From positions 1 through 64,000 of the forward strand of contig CAILCG010000004.1 in the NCBI GenBank assembly GCA_903832665.1: 64,000 nucleotides of DNA, in the 5' to 3' direction. The position numbers were made by a program, and so were the translations under genes. Of this stretch, positions 17,700 to 27,291 are shown piece by piece. The stretch is from an uncultured Methanomicrobiales archaeon (lineage in GTDB: Archaea > Halobacteriota > Methanomicrobia > Methanomicrobiales > Methanospirillaceae). Within the stretch, counting starts at the first letter, position 1. Every line of letters begins with the position of its first letter. The notes beneath the pieces are model-generated. The model ran no database searches and was not told the origin of the DNA. It was given only the letters and a program-made list of their open reading frames with translations.

Positions 17700-18128
17700 T
17701 CACCTGCGCGGTTTCTCTTTCCTGCCAATGACCATTTCATGGAGGCAGACATTGTTCACTTTGGTAACAACGTACCGGACCCCGGGAATATCTCCCATGG
17801 ACCGGCCGAGACGTCCGCCAATGCCTTCGATCTCGACTTCATCGTGTTCATCTATGAAGTTGATTGCACCGTCGCCAACCGCAAATGCGGTGACCTGACG
17901 TCCATTCTTGATCAACTGCACGCGCACGCACTTCCGAATAGCTGAGTTGGGCTGTTTTGCCTCAACACCGACTTTCTCCAGCACAATGCCTCTTGCCTGT
18001 GGAGCACCCTCACACGGGTCTGACTTCACATCAAGATTGAGCTCACGGCGGGCGTAGTTTTTGTCTGCCCACCGGAACTTATTTGAGTCCCGAACCATCT
18101 TTCTGGCTGCAAATTTACCCTGTCCCAT
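17700..18128 (-). CDS. rps12: 30S ribosomal protein S12
   Basis: The 142-residue protein begins [20 protein letters not shown] and ends [25 protein letters not shown] is the invariant decoding-centre loop. It is first gene of the str operon. Its leader carries two TATA-like elements and a strong palindrome. Confidence 0.97.
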   Translation of the reverse strand: MGQGKFAARKMVRDSNKFRWADKNYARRELNLDVKSDPCEGAPQARGIVLEKVGVEAKQPNSAIRKCVRVQLIKNGRQVTAFAVGDGAINFIDEHDEVEIEGIGGRLGRSMGDIPGVRYVVTKVNNVCLHEMVIGRKEKPRR

Positions 18129-18156
18129 TAAATAACCTCATTTTAGTTGTTTTTGT

Positions 18157-18213
18157 GGTTATCGATAACCCACACTGAGATATATACAATCGCGGGGTTC
18201 CGATTTATAAATT
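18157..18213 (-). promoter_or_regulatory. Promoter region of the str operon with a palindrome
   Basis: Reading the minus strand, ATTTATAAA (18204-18212) and TGTATATATC (18179-18188) are TATA-like boxes. GGTTATCGATAACC (18157-18170) is a perfect 14-bp palindrome placed where transcription from the second box would start. It could be an operator or a leader hairpin. Confidence 0.45.
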
Positions 18214-18292
18214 GTGGCACTCCACCTGCCTGTCTTATACTATTATCCCTCACTCATAATAATATTATATCCTGCAAGGCTAATAATATGCA

Positions 18293-18694
18293 ATGAAAGT
18301 CGGGATCTATAAAGAGGTGCAGATCGATACCAGCCACCGTCTGCTCCATTACCAGGGGAAGTGCGCCAACCTTCATGGACACCGGTGGAAGATTGAGGTT
18401 TGGATGGAAGGGGAGCCGGACCCTGCAACACAAATCCTGATCGATTATAGTTTGATCAAACAGGTGATTAACAAGTACGATCACCAGATCATCCTGAACT
18501 GCGAGGATCCGATGGTTCCGCGCATTGAGGAGTTCCACCCGGTAATGACCACTCCCGGCGAGCCAACCAGCGAACTGATGGCCGTCCTTATTCGTGATGA
18601 TCTCTTGGCAGTCTGCCGGGAACGGGGAATAAAGGCAACAGTAACTAAGATACGTGTGTGGGAATCTCCCACAGCCTGCGCCGAGCTAACCTGA
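18293..18694 (+). CDS. queD: 6-carboxy-tetrahydropterin synthase (QueD)
   Basis: The 133-residue protein belongs to the 6-pyruvoyl-tetrahydropterin synthase family. Zinc and catalytic residues are visible in SHRLLHYQGKCANLHGHRW (Cys, HxH) and in DHQIILN and PTSELMA. It makes the carboxypterin intermediate of 7-deazaguanine, needed in archaea for archaeosine at tRNA position 15. Its TGA overlaps the ATG of queE, so the three que genes form one operon. A/T-rich TATA-like sequence lies at 18259-18275. Confidence 0.93.
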   Translation: MKVGIYKEVQIDTSHRLLHYQGKCANLHGHRWKIEVWMEGEPDPATQILIDYSLIKQVINKYDHQIILNCEDPMVPRIEEFHPVMTTPGEPTSELMAVLIRDDLLAVCRERGIKATVTKIRVWESPTACAELT

Positions 18695-19303
18695 ATGAAA
18701 GTCACTGAAATATTCAGGAGCCTTCAGGGGGAAGGCAAGAACCAGGGTAAAGTCTGCCTCTTCATCCGGCTTGCCGGCTGCAACCTGAACTGCCATTGGT
18801 GTGATACAGAGTATTCCCGATCCGGGGGCGTGGAGATGGGTCTCGATGAGATTCTTGAGCAGGTCTGGCGCATCAATCCCCCGTACATCTGTATTACCGG
18901 GGGCGAACCGCTCATGCAGGCTGCTGAACTCGAACCATTGCTCGCATCCTTGCACAAGCGGGGCGCATTGATCGATATTGAAACGAACGGTACCTATCCG
19001 TTTACCCGGTTACAATCCTATGCATCGATCTGCATGGACGTGAAATGCCCGTCATCCGGGGAGCAGAGCGACTTATCTCTGCTGAATGCCATACGCCCGC
19101 AGGACAGTGTTAAGTTTGTTCTCAAGGATGAAACGGACTGTCGGTATGCGCAGGAGATCATGGCGTCGCACCGGATTGCCGGGGAAATCTTCTTCTCCCC
19201 GGTTACCGGCAGCAATTATGCCACTATTGCACAATTCATAGTAGTCAACAACCTGCCTGTCAGGTTCCAGCTTCAGCTGCACAAGATCATTGGTGTGAAA
19301 TGA
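18695..19303 (+). CDS. queE: 7-carboxy-7-deazaguanine synthase (QueE), radical SAM
   Basis: The 202-residue protein starts EIFRSLQGEGKNQGK with the radical-SAM cluster motif CNLNCHWC (CxxxCxxC) near residues 29-36 and the SAM-binding GGEPLMQ. It converts carboxy-tetrahydropterin to CDG. It overlaps queC by 4 bases and abuts queD. Confidence 0.95.
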   Translation: MKVTEIFRSLQGEGKNQGKVCLFIRLAGCNLNCHWCDTEYSRSGGVEMGLDEILEQVWRINPPYICITGGEPLMQAAELEPLLASLHKRGALIDIETNGTYPFTRLQSYASICMDVKCPSSGEQSDLSLLNAIRPQDSVKFVLKDETDCRYAQEIMASHRIAGEIFFSPVTGSNYATIAQFIVVNNLPVRFQLQLHKIIGVK

Positions 19304-19965
19304 AAGCAGTATGTTTACTTTCCGGCGGCATGGATTCGTCCACGCTTGCATACCTGGCAAAGAGCGAAGGATATGATATCTGCGCCCTGCACCTGAACTA
19401 TGGGCAGCGGACGGAATCCAAAGAACTGGCCTGCGCACAGAAGATCGCCTCCCACCTCAATGCAAAAGATTTCGTCGCGGTTAATGTTGGTTATTTTTCA
19501 CAGTTTGGGGAGAGCAGCCTCACTGATTCAAAAATTGCTGTCGAGGAATTTGATGCGGCCCGGGCACACGTTCCCAATACATACGTGCCGTTCCGGAATG
19601 CAAACCTCCTCTCCATTGCAACCAGTTTTGCCGAAGCGAAGGATGCAGATGCGATCTTCATCGGAGTCCAGTCGCTCGATTACAGCGGCTACCCGGACTG
19701 CCGCCCGCAGTTTATCGAGGCGTTCCAGCGCGTGATTGATCTCGGCACCAAGGACACGACAACGATTACGTTAAAAACTCCCTTCATCCGCATGACCAAG
19801 ACGGACATTCTGAACGTGGGAATAAAGCTTGGTGTCCCGTACGAAGACACATGGTCGTGTTACCGGAACGAGGGAAAGGCCTGCGGAACCTGTGGGTCAT
19901 GCCACTTCCGGAAGGAAGCCTTTGCCGCAGTTGGAATACGAGACCCGATTGCTTACGAGGAATGA
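19300..19965 (+). CDS. queC: 7-cyano-7-deazaguanine synthase (QueC)
   Basis: The 221-residue protein carries the PP-loop SGGMDSSTLAY near residues 6-16 and the zinc site CYRNEGKACGTCGSC near the C-terminus. It turns CDG into preQ0 with ATP and ammonia. The preQ0 is then placed into tRNA by archaeal TGT, which is not in this window. It is followed at once by the Nudix gene. Confidence 0.96.
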   Translation: MKAVCLLSGGMDSSTLAYLAKSEGYDICALHLNYGQRTESKELACAQKIASHLNAKDFVAVNVGYFSQFGESSLTDSKIAVEEFDAARAHVPNTYVPFRNANLLSIATSFAEAKDADAIFIGVQSLDYSGYPDCRPQFIEAFQRVIDLGTKDTTTITLKTPFIRMTKTDILNVGIKLGVPYEDTWSCYRNEGKACGTCGSCHFRKEAFAAVGIRDPIAYEE

Positions 19966-20463
19966 ATGGAGATCTTCCGTGGCAGGCGCCTCTGGATAGA
20001 GAGCCGCATGATCCGGCTTCCGAACGGGATTGAAAAAAAGCGTGTGATTGTACACCCGAGCAATGCTGTAGCAATTCTTCCCATTGATGGAGAGCGGTGC
20101 AAACTGCTGAAACAGTACAGGTATGCCATCGATCAGTACATTTACGAGGCTCCTGCGGGAACAATGGAAATGGGGGAAGCCCCCCTGCAAACAGCGCACC
20201 GGGAACTGATCGAAGAGACCGGCTTTGCAGCCCAGAAGATGCAGGAAAAAGGGTTCATTTATACAACACCGGGCTATACCGATGAGAAGATCTTCCTCTT
20301 CGAAGCCCGGGACCTCTCCCCCTCACGGGAGTACGGGAAAGATGAGGATGAGATTATTGAGGTGGTGGATGTTGCTATCAGCGATCTGTCTGCCATGGTC
20401 CGTGATGGCACGATAATCGATGCCAAGACGATCTGCCTTTTCCACCACTGTTTCGGGTGCTGA
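19966..20463 (+). CDS. Nudix hydrolase, ADP-ribose pyrophosphatase type
   Basis: The 165-residue protein has a complete Nudix box, GTMEMGEAPLQTAHRELIEE followed by TGF, near residue 65. The preceding strand EAPAGTME and the downstream TPGYTDEKIFLFEARDL fit ADP-ribose and related sugar-nucleotide hydrolases. It hydrolyses nucleoside diphosphate-linked substrates; the exact one is not shown. It starts directly after the queC stop. Confidence 0.9.
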   Translation: MEIFRGRRLWIESRMIRLPNGIEKKRVIVHPSNAVAILPIDGERCKLLKQYRYAIDQYIYEAPAGTMEMGEAPLQTAHRELIEETGFAAQKMQEKGFIYTTPGYTDEKIFLFEARDLSPSREYGKDEDEIIEVVDVAISDLSAMVRDGTIIDAKTICLFHHCFGC

Positions 20464-20466
20464 ATT

Positions 20467-21372
20467 ATGCGGTCATTACTGTCTGTAGGAATTATCCTTG
20501 TCCTGTTTCTCGCATGTGCCGGATGTACAGGTATTCCAGGCACCGTGGCAAAACCTGCATATTCAGTAGATACTAATGGTATCCTTTCCGTCACCTGTGC
20601 CCCGGTAACAACCAGCGAAGACGTACTCTTCTCCAATGAAACGTATACCAAAACCCGGATCGTCATGCATACGCAAAGCGGTGATGTGGTTACGTACCTT
20701 TCCGCTCCTAAAAACCCAAATGCCGTTATTGTTTATTCACCTGGAGCAGGTGAGAAGATCACCGGGCACGAGGAACGAATGGTCCGATATGCAGCAGCCG
20801 GCTATGCGTTCATGTTTATCGATACCCGGGGCAATGGTGCAGAAACTCCTGGTATTCCCTTCAGCCCGCAGCTGGTCCAGCAGGATTACAGCCGGTTTGT
20901 AAAGGGAGACTGGCCGCAATACTATCTCTCGGTCTGCGATCTGGTCAACGCGCAGAAGATCGTTTCCGACCGGTTCTCTGTTCCGGTCTATATGGTGGGG
21001 TCGAGCAATGGGGGGCGGTATGCAGCAGTTGCCGCCGGAGTGGATCCCCAATTTGCCGGGTACGTGGGAATCTCTACCTCCGATTGGGGGTTACTTGATT
21101 CTACGATTCAACAAGGATATTCGGGAGATCCTGTGCGGTTCTCCACATCAGTTGAGCCAAATACCTATTTCTCAAAAATCGCCCCGCGCCCGGTCTGGAT
21201 CTTTCACGCGGTAAATGATCCGATCATCCCGTTTGCAAATGGAAAGCAGTTCTTTGACCTTGCACAAGAACCCAAGACATTCAGCGAGTTTTCCGGAGAC
21301 CATGGCATCAACAGCGATGTCGACACACAGATCATTATGCACTTGAGGCAAATTTATGCCACACAAGGGTGA
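20467..21372 (+). CDS. Alpha/beta-hydrolase lipoprotein
   Basis: The 301-residue protein has a leader with lipobox ACAGC (about residues 16-20). Its alpha/beta-hydrolase domain shows the nucleophile elbow VGSSNGGRYAA, an acidic loop AVNDPIIPF and the histidine in SGDHGIN. It is probably an extracellular esterase or related enzyme with unknown substrate. It is 3 bases after the Nudix gene and before aRF1. Confidence 0.8.
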   Translation: MRSLLSVGIILVLFLACAGCTGIPGTVAKPAYSVDTNGILSVTCAPVTTSEDVLFSNETYTKTRIVMHTQSGDVVTYLSAPKNPNAVIVYSPGAGEKITGHEERMVRYAAAGYAFMFIDTRGNGAETPGIPFSPQLVQQDYSRFVKGDWPQYYLSVCDLVNAQKIVSDRFSVPVYMVGSSNGGRYAAVAAGVDPQFAGYVGISTSDWGLLDSTIQQGYSGDPVRFSTSVEPNTYFSKIAPRPVWIFHAVNDPIIPFANGKQFFDLAQEPKTFSEFSGDHGINSDVDTQIIMHLRQIYATQG

Positions 21373-21407
21373 ATAAGTAATAGCTCCAGAGAGGTTTGAG
21401 ACCGATA

Positions 21408-22679
21408 ATGGCAGAAGAACGGGAGATGGACGACGCGCGAAAGCGTTACGAGTTCAAGAAGGCGCTCGAGAAGCTCGAGTTACAGCAGGGTGACGGGACG
21501 GAACTTATCACGATCTACATTCCCCCTGACAAGCAGATCTACGATGTTACCAATCAGCTCAAGGACGAGTTTGGACAGTGCGCCAACATCAAGAGCAAGC
21601 AGACCAAAACCAACGTGCAGAGTGCCATCTCTTCCATCCTCTCCCGGCTTAAATACTATAAGCGCCCGCCTCTGCATGGGCTTGCAGTGTTCTGCGGGAC
21701 GGTCAAAACCTATGGCGATCGCACGGATCTCCAGTGCACGATCGTAGAGCCCCCCGAACCCCTCAACCTCTATATGTACCGGTGCAGCTCGAACTTCGAG
21801 CTTGAGCCGCTCAAACAGATGCTCGAAGAGAAGTCCATCTATGGGCTTCTTGTTCTTGATCGTAGGGAAGCCTATTGGGGCTTTTTACGCGGTAACCGGA
21901 TCGAACCTGTCGGGGGAACGACCTCAACCGTCCCGGGAAAGACGCGCAAAGGTGGTCAGTCCGCTGCCCGTTTCGGGCGTCTCAGGGAGATTGCGATTGC
22001 CGAGTTTTATACCCGAATCGGGGAACGAGCCAGTGCCATATTCCTTGCCGAGAAGGATTACTTCGAGCGGTTTAAGGGGGTACTCATCGGAGGTCCGAGC
22101 CCGACCAAAGAGGAGTTCGAAGCCGGGAACTTCCTCCACCACGAAGTCCAGAAACGGATCATCGGGATCTATGATGTAGCCTATACCAACGAAGACGGGT
22201 TGTCCGAGCTGGTGGACGCGGCAAAGGATGCTCTCAAAGGCATGGGCGTCATCAAGGAAAAAGCGTTCATGGAGAGGTTCTTACGGGAACTCGTCAAGGA
22301 TGCCAGTATTGCCGCCTATGGGGAAGAGAGTATCAGGAAAAATCTTGAACTTGGGGCAGTCGATATCCTGCTCCTCTCGGCAAATCTCCGCAAATCCCGG
22401 CTCCGGATAAAATGTCAGAACTGTGATTTCACCGATGAGAAGACGGTTCACATCGATGCGGGAAAAACGGTACGGGATATCCCTCTCGGTGCATGTCCGA
22501 AATGTACGGCCCCACTCATTCTCGAAGAGGAGATCGATATTGTGGATGAACTGACCAAACTCGCTGAACAGAGCAGTGCCAAGGTCGAGCTCATCTCCGA
22601 TGATTTTGAAGAGGGATCGATCCTCTTCTCCGCATTTGGCGGGATTGCCGCAATACTGCGCTACAGGACGGGATGCTGA
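21408..22679 (+). CDS. prf1: Peptide chain release factor aRF1
   Basis: The 423-residue protein ends translation at stop codons. NIKS (CANIKSKQTK, near residue 60) is the stop-codon reading motif, and GGQ in KTRKGGQSAARF near 183 is the hydrolysis motif. The C-terminal domain has a zinc-like CxxC pair (CQNC, CPKC). ATG 21408 was taken over ATG 21396, since MAEEREMDDAR follows a normal leader. Its stop overlaps the argS start. Confidence 0.96.
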   Translation: MAEEREMDDARKRYEFKKALEKLELQQGDGTELITIYIPPDKQIYDVTNQLKDEFGQCANIKSKQTKTNVQSAISSILSRLKYYKRPPLHGLAVFCGTVKTYGDRTDLQCTIVEPPEPLNLYMYRCSSNFELEPLKQMLEEKSIYGLLVLDRREAYWGFLRGNRIEPVGGTTSTVPGKTRKGGQSAARFGRLREIAIAEFYTRIGERASAIFLAEKDYFERFKGVLIGGPSPTKEEFEAGNFLHHEVQKRIIGIYDVAYTNEDGLSELVDAAKDALKGMGVIKEKAFMERFLRELVKDASIAAYGEESIRKNLELGAVDILLLSANLRKSRLRIKCQNCDFTDEKTVHIDAGKTVRDIPLGACPKCTAPLILEEEIDIVDELTKLAEQSSAKVELISDDFEEGSILFSAFGGIAAILRYRTGC

Positions 22680-24343
22680 TGTTACTGGAGAAACGAACGA
22701 TACTGGAACGCGTACTTAAGGAGACTACTGGCCTGAATGATGTCCTGCTCGCTGAAGGCGGGGAGCATGCCGATCTTGCTACGACAGTCGCATTCGCACT
22801 GGCAAAACAGAAAAAACAGGCCCCCGTCAAGATCGCACAGGACCTTGTTGCGGATCTTTCCAAACATCCTGAGCTTACCGGGATGACAATAGAGGCGAAA
22901 GGGCCTTATATCAATTTCATTTTTGGCAAGGAATACGTCAGCGAGATCGTGAAGGCAGCACTACAGCCAGGCTATGGTTCGCTGGAGAAGAAAACAACCC
23001 GTGTGGTGCTTGAACACACGAGCGCCAACCCCAACGGCCCCCTCCATGTAGGTCACATCAGGAACTCGATCATAGGTGACACCCTGGCCCGTGCGTTCCG
23101 CAAGGCAGGCTACCGTCTGGAAGTGCAGTACTATGTGAATGATATGGGCCGACAGATCGCCATCGTGGTCTGGGGATTTACCCATCTCGACAGCACCCAG
23201 CACGAGGGAGAGAAAGAGGATGCCCACATCGCCCGCATCTACATAGCAGCGAACCGCGAGATCGAAAAAGATCCCCAGATCACCCAACAGGTCAATGAAC
23301 TGATGCAGCTGGTTGAGAAAGGCGATACTCCCACGGTCAAGAAGTTCAGGAACGAGGTCTCGCGCTGCCTTGACGGGTTCAAAATCACCATGCAGAACCT
23401 CAATGTAACCCACGACCGGTTTGTCTGGGAGAGCGATTTCATCCGGAATGGCTACACCGAGAGGATCATCAACAGGATCAGGAAACTCCCCCAGGTCAGA
23501 CAGGAGGAGACCCTAGCACTTGATCTCTCGGAGTTCGGGTTCGAGAACAAGTACGTGATCCGGCGCAGTGATGGCACCTCCGTCTATGCAGCCCGTGATC
23601 TCGCTTTCCATACCTGGAAGGGTGCAAACTTTGACCGGGTGATCGATGTGCTCGGTGCTGATCATAAACTGATCGGCGCACAGCTCCAGTGTACCATGAA
23701 ACTGCTCGGCGAAAAGGTGCCCGAGATCGTCCACTTCGAGTTCGTTTCCCTGCCGGAAGGATCGATGAGCACCCGGGCAGGCAAGTTTGTCTCGGCCGAC
23801 GATCTTATCACTGAAATCAACAAGCGGGCATTTGATGAAGTGACCGCACGGCGACCCGAACTCGATGAGCCGGCCCGGAAGGCAATCGCCCAGTCGGTCG
23901 GTCTTGCGGCAGTCCGGTATGATATCGTGAAGGTGTCTCCCGAGAAGAGCACCGTCTTTGACTGGAAGGAAGCGCTGGATTTTGAACGCCAGAGCGGGCC
24001 ATACATCCAGTACTCCCATGCCCGTGCCTGCAGTATCCTCGATAAAGCAGGTCCCTTTGAGGAGTGCTATGATCTTGAGACCCCTGCAGAGATTGCCCTT
24101 GCCAAACAGATTGCCAAGCTGCCCATGGTCATCGAGCGGGTAATCGCGGAGCTCCGCCCGCATATCCTTGCCACGTACTCCCGCGAACTTGCCGATGTCT
24201 TCAACTCGTTCTATCACTTCGACCCGGTACTGAAAAGTGAGGGAAAGGTCCGCGATCGCCGGCTTACGCTGGTGAAAGCGGCTCAGAATACACTCAAAGA
24301 GTCGTTAGAGACACTTGGGATCGATGCCATCCGTACCATGTGA
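22673..24343 (+). CDS. argS: Arginyl-tRNA synthetase
   Basis: The 556-residue class I synthetase has the HIGH-type motif NGPLHVGHIRNS near residue 120 and a degenerate KMSKS-like region GSMSTRAGKFVSADDL. The arginine-specific N-terminal domain and the C-terminal DALR anticodon domain ending LGIDAIRTM are present. ATG 22673 and ATG 22679 are both possible; the second would overlap the aRF1 stop as TGATG. Confidence 0.97.
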   Translation: MLMLLEKRTILERVLKETTGLNDVLLAEGGEHADLATTVAFALAKQKKQAPVKIAQDLVADLSKHPELTGMTIEAKGPYINFIFGKEYVSEIVKAALQPGYGSLEKKTTRVVLEHTSANPNGPLHVGHIRNSIIGDTLARAFRKAGYRLEVQYYVNDMGRQIAIVVWGFTHLDSTQHEGEKEDAHIARIYIAANREIEKDPQITQQVNELMQLVEKGDTPTVKKFRNEVSRCLDGFKITMQNLNVTHDRFVWESDFIRNGYTERIINRIRKLPQVRQEETLALDLSEFGFENKYVIRRSDGTSVYAARDLAFHTWKGANFDRVIDVLGADHKLIGAQLQCTMKLLGEKVPEIVHFEFVSLPEGSMSTRAGKFVSADDLITEINKRAFDEVTARRPELDEPARKAIAQSVGLAAVRYDIVKVSPEKSTVFDWKEALDFERQSGPYIQYSHARACSILDKAGPFEECYDLETPAEIALAKQIAKLPMVIERVIAELRPHILATYSRELADVFNSFYHFDPVLKSEGKVRDRRLTLVKAAQNTLKESLETLGIDAIRTM

Positions 24344-25223
24344 TGCCCTGCGCAGGCAGGGATACCAGTTTTTTTCAAAGACTTCAGGTGCTGCTCTCAA
24401 GCCCTGCATGTGGTGCAAACGTGCACTCATGGGCGGCGACATGTGCTACAAGCACCAGTTCTACGGGATCGACAGCCACCGCTGTGTCCAGATGACCCCC
24501 ACCCAGCGCTGCAACCAGCGCTGCCTCTTCTGCTGGCGATCCTACGAAGAGGAGATGGTCGAGACAGAGGAGTGTTCTCCAGAAACAATTCTTGCCGGTG
24601 TGCACAAGTTCCAGAAAAAAGCTCTTGCCGGGTATAATACCGTTCTTGACAATACAGTCACTTCCGCAAAGTGGCAGGAAGCGCTGGATCCAAAACACGT
24701 CGCAATCTCGCTCTCCGGTGAGCCAACACTCTACAGTCAACTCCCGGCGCTAATCGATCTCTTCAACGATAAGGGCTATACGACATTTCTCGTGAGTAAT
24801 GGCACGAACCCCGATATGCTCCGGCAGTGTCACCCGTACCAGATGTATGTCTCGCTCGATGCACCGGATCGGGAGACCTACATCGCAGTATGCCGCCCGC
24901 AGGAGGATTACTGGGAACAGGTGAACGAGAGCCTTGCCCTGCTGGGAACGCGGCGATCCGCTGTTAGGATCACGCTTGTCAAGGATCTCAATGATTTCGC
25001 ACCGGAAAAATATGCGGCGATCCTGCAGGATTCCGGCGCGTCCTTTGTGGAAGTGAAGGGATATATGTATCTGGGATACAGTAGAAACCGGTTGGCTAGA
25101 GAGAACATGCCGGAGCATGAGCGTGTGCGGGCGTTTGCGGAGAAGATTGCCGCTGCGTCCGATTACCGGATCAAAGATGAGAATAAATTGAGCAGAGTGG
25201 TCTGCCTGGAGCGTAAAACATGA
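24324..25223 (+). CDS. taw1: tRNA 4-demethylwyosine synthase Taw1, radical SAM
   Basis: The 299-residue protein condenses pyruvate carbons with 1-methylguanosine at tRNA-Phe position 37, the first tricyclic step of wyosine synthesis. The radical-SAM motif is [10 protein letters not shown] near residue 60. A second cysteine group is [11 protein letters not shown] and HRC upstream of it, for the additional Fe-S cluster. LSGEPTLY is the SAM-binding GGE equivalent. ATG 24324 overlaps argS by 20 bases; an in-frame TTG at 24315 is the alternative. Confidence 0.94.
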   Translation: MPSVPCDALRRQGYQFFSKTSGAALKPCMWCKRALMGGDMCYKHQFYGIDSHRCVQMTPTQRCNQRCLFCWRSYEEEMVETEECSPETILAGVHKFQKKALAGYNTVLDNTVTSAKWQEALDPKHVAISLSGEPTLYSQLPALIDLFNDKGYTTFLVSNGTNPDMLRQCHPYQMYVSLDAPDRETYIAVCRPQEDYWEQVNESLALLGTRRSAVRITLVKDLNDFAPEKYAAILQDSGASFVEVKGYMYLGYSRNRLARENMPEHERVRAFAEKIAAASDYRIKDENKLSRVVCLERKT

Positions 25224-26872
25224 GATTCAATCCCGAAGAATGGAAACGAAAGTCGCATGAAAATTTTGAAGAGGCATGGCACGAAGGCCCGTCGGTAGTA
25301 ACTCCCCCGGGACATGCAGCAACCTACCCGTGCCTCTCGTTCAAACGGGCCCAGGCGCACCCGATCTTTGCCACGATAAACCGCCTTCGCGAGACCTACC
25401 TTTCGCTGGGATTTAATGAAGCTGAGAACCCGGTTATCATAGAGGAGAAGGATATTTACCGGCAGTTCGGCCCCGAGGCGATGGCCGTGCTCGACCGGGT
25501 CTTCTACCTGGGAGGACTCCCCCGTCCGAATGTGGGGATCGCCCGGAAACAGCTTGATGAGATCAATGAGATCCTGATGAGCCACAAGAGCCCGCTCGCA
25601 CACGGGGATGCAGTCCCAGTTGCTGAAGCCCATCCCCACGGGCATTACGAGCCCATGACCAAGGATACTGAAGAGCGCCTGAGAGAGAAACTCCATGCCT
25701 ACAAGAAGTCGGAGATCGATGGGGACGAACTCACCTTCGAGCTCTCCAAAGTGCTGGATGTTGACGATGCACTGGTAGTGCATATCCTCGATGCGGTATT
25801 TCCGGAGTTCAGGGCACTTGTCCCGGAATCCTCGCGCTCCACGCTGCGCAGTCACATGACGAGCGGCTGGTTCATGACGCTCGGTGCCATCTGGGAGAAA
25901 ACAGCTCTTCCCATTCGTATGTTCTCGGTTGACCGGTGTTTCCGGCGCGAACAGGCCGAAGGACCGACACGGCTCATGACCTACCACTCGGCATCCTGTA
26001 TCATAGCCGGTGAGGATGTCACGATAGAAGACGGTAAAGCAATGAGCGAGGCGCTTCTCTCCGCGTTCGGGTACACGGATTTCCGGTTCCAGCCGGATGA
26101 GAAACGGTCCAAGTATTATATGCCGGATTCGCAGACCGAAGTCTACGCCCGGCACCCGGTACATGGCTGGGTTGAAGTGGCAACATTCGGGATGTACTCT
26201 CCCTCGGCTCTTGCCGAGTATGGCATCGGGGTGCCTGTTATGAACCTCGGATTGGGTGTTGAGCGGCTTGCGATGATCGCGTACAATTCCAATGATGTCC
26301 GGCAACTCTGTTTCCCCCAGTTCTTCCCCCGGCCGATCACCGACAGAGAGATCGCCCGTGCGGTTCATGTGAGGGAAGAGCCGGTGTCTCCGGAAGGAAA
26401 GCAGCTTGCAGCAGCGATTATCCGTGTCGCCTCTGTGAATGGAGCCGCTGCCGGCCCATGTTCGTTCGATGCATGGGAAGGCACTCTTGGCGTGGTATCC
26501 GTAAAAGTGGTTGTAGAAGAACCGGAATCCAATGCAAAGCTCTGCGGTCCGGCCTGCACCAATGAAATATTCGTCCACGATGGATCGATTCTTGGTGTAC
26601 CGGACGTAGAAAAGTGGAAACTGGTGCGGACCGAGGGAGTAGCAACCGGCATCAGCTACCTGAGCGCAGTTGCGGCACTAGCGGCTGCCCGTATTGAAGA
26701 GGCAGCGCGGTGCGGGAAGTCCACTACCGTACAGGTCAAGATGGGAAAACTCCCGAGTGATATCAACTTGAAAGTTGAGGAGTTCGCAATGCGGGCCATT
26801 ACGGATAACAACAAGAAAGTGGATGTACGGGGACCGGTATTTCTTTCCGTCCGTTCAACAATCAGGGAATAA
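25220..26872 (+). CDS. sepS: O-phosphoseryl-tRNA(Cys) synthetase
   Basis: The 550-residue class II synthetase charges tRNA-Cys with O-phosphoserine for conversion by SepCysS. It is restricted mainly to methanogens and relatives. It begins [20 protein letters not shown]. Motif-2-like [20 protein letters not shown] and motif-3-like [14 protein letters not shown] are clear. The ATG overlaps the Taw1 stop (ATGA). Its presence is one of the strongest indications that the host is a methanogen. Confidence 0.97.
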   Translation: MRFNPEEWKRKSHENFEEAWHEGPSVVTPPGHAATYPCLSFKRAQAHPIFATINRLRETYLSLGFNEAENPVIIEEKDIYRQFGPEAMAVLDRVFYLGGLPRPNVGIARKQLDEINEILMSHKSPLAHGDAVPVAEAHPHGHYEPMTKDTEERLREKLHAYKKSEIDGDELTFELSKVLDVDDALVVHILDAVFPEFRALVPESSRSTLRSHMTSGWFMTLGAIWEKTALPIRMFSVDRCFRREQAEGPTRLMTYHSASCIIAGEDVTIEDGKAMSEALLSAFGYTDFRFQPDEKRSKYYMPDSQTEVYARHPVHGWVEVATFGMYSPSALAEYGIGVPVMNLGLGVERLAMIAYNSNDVRQLCFPQFFPRPITDREIARAVHVREEPVSPEGKQLAAAIIRVASVNGAAAGPCSFDAWEGTLGVVSVKVVVEEPESNAKLCGPACTNEIFVHDGSILGVPDVEKWKLVRTEGVATGISYLSAVAALAAARIEEAARCGKSTTVQVKMGKLPSDINLKVEEFAMRAITDNNKKVDVRGPVFLSVRSTIRE

Positions 26873-26962
26873 TTTCTTTTTTTGCACAGGAGAAATCCTG
26901 CAGTTCTTAAAAATCACTTTTTGACGTTCATGAGTATCATCCACTATCATACCTTCAATATT

Positions 26963-27241
26963 AGTGGGGGGAGGGGGTCGCACAGGAACATTTGACTGTC
27001 CCTGACCCAATCTCCAACCCGGCTTCCAACCTTATATTTACAGTCTTTTCATGGATGACAGAGTATTGTAGGGAACTCCAAAAAGCCAGAGGGTTACGGG
27101 CGGCAAAAATAATATGTACCCATGTGACCCCCTCCCGTACTGATTGGATTACGGACATTTTTTCGCAGGATTCACGTCGAATATTTGAGTATTCAAATGC
27201 TGACGTCGTGATGGGGGGTCACGTGGGGACATTTATTGTGT
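26963..27241. repeat. Intergenic inverted-repeat element with a third partial copy
   Basis: Left arm 26963-26992 and right arm 27112-27141 are imperfect inverted repeats. They share GGGAGGGGGTCRCA and GGWACAT, with roughly 24 of 30 positions matching. A third, direct copy of the motif (GGGGTC, CGTG, GGACATTTA) is at 27210-27235. The 119 bp between the arms show no recognisable gene. This resembles a miniature non-autonomous element, but no transposase or target-site duplication was identified. The rest of the 26873-27291 spacer seems empty. Confidence 0.5.
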
Positions 27242-27291
27242 GGTTCCCGGAAAACCCGGAGATCACGAAGCAGGACGGATAAGAAAATGGT

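Noticed and set aside
25163-26578. 471-codon open frame antisense to sepS
   Set aside because: It mirrors the codon pattern of the highly conserved sepS gene; the translated sequence shows no domain and is rich in Arg, His and Cys, as expected for a shadow frame.
26992-27282. 96-codon frame in the spacer before the helicase pseudogene
   Set aside because: It runs across the inverted-repeat arms, has no ribosome-binding site and no family resemblance.
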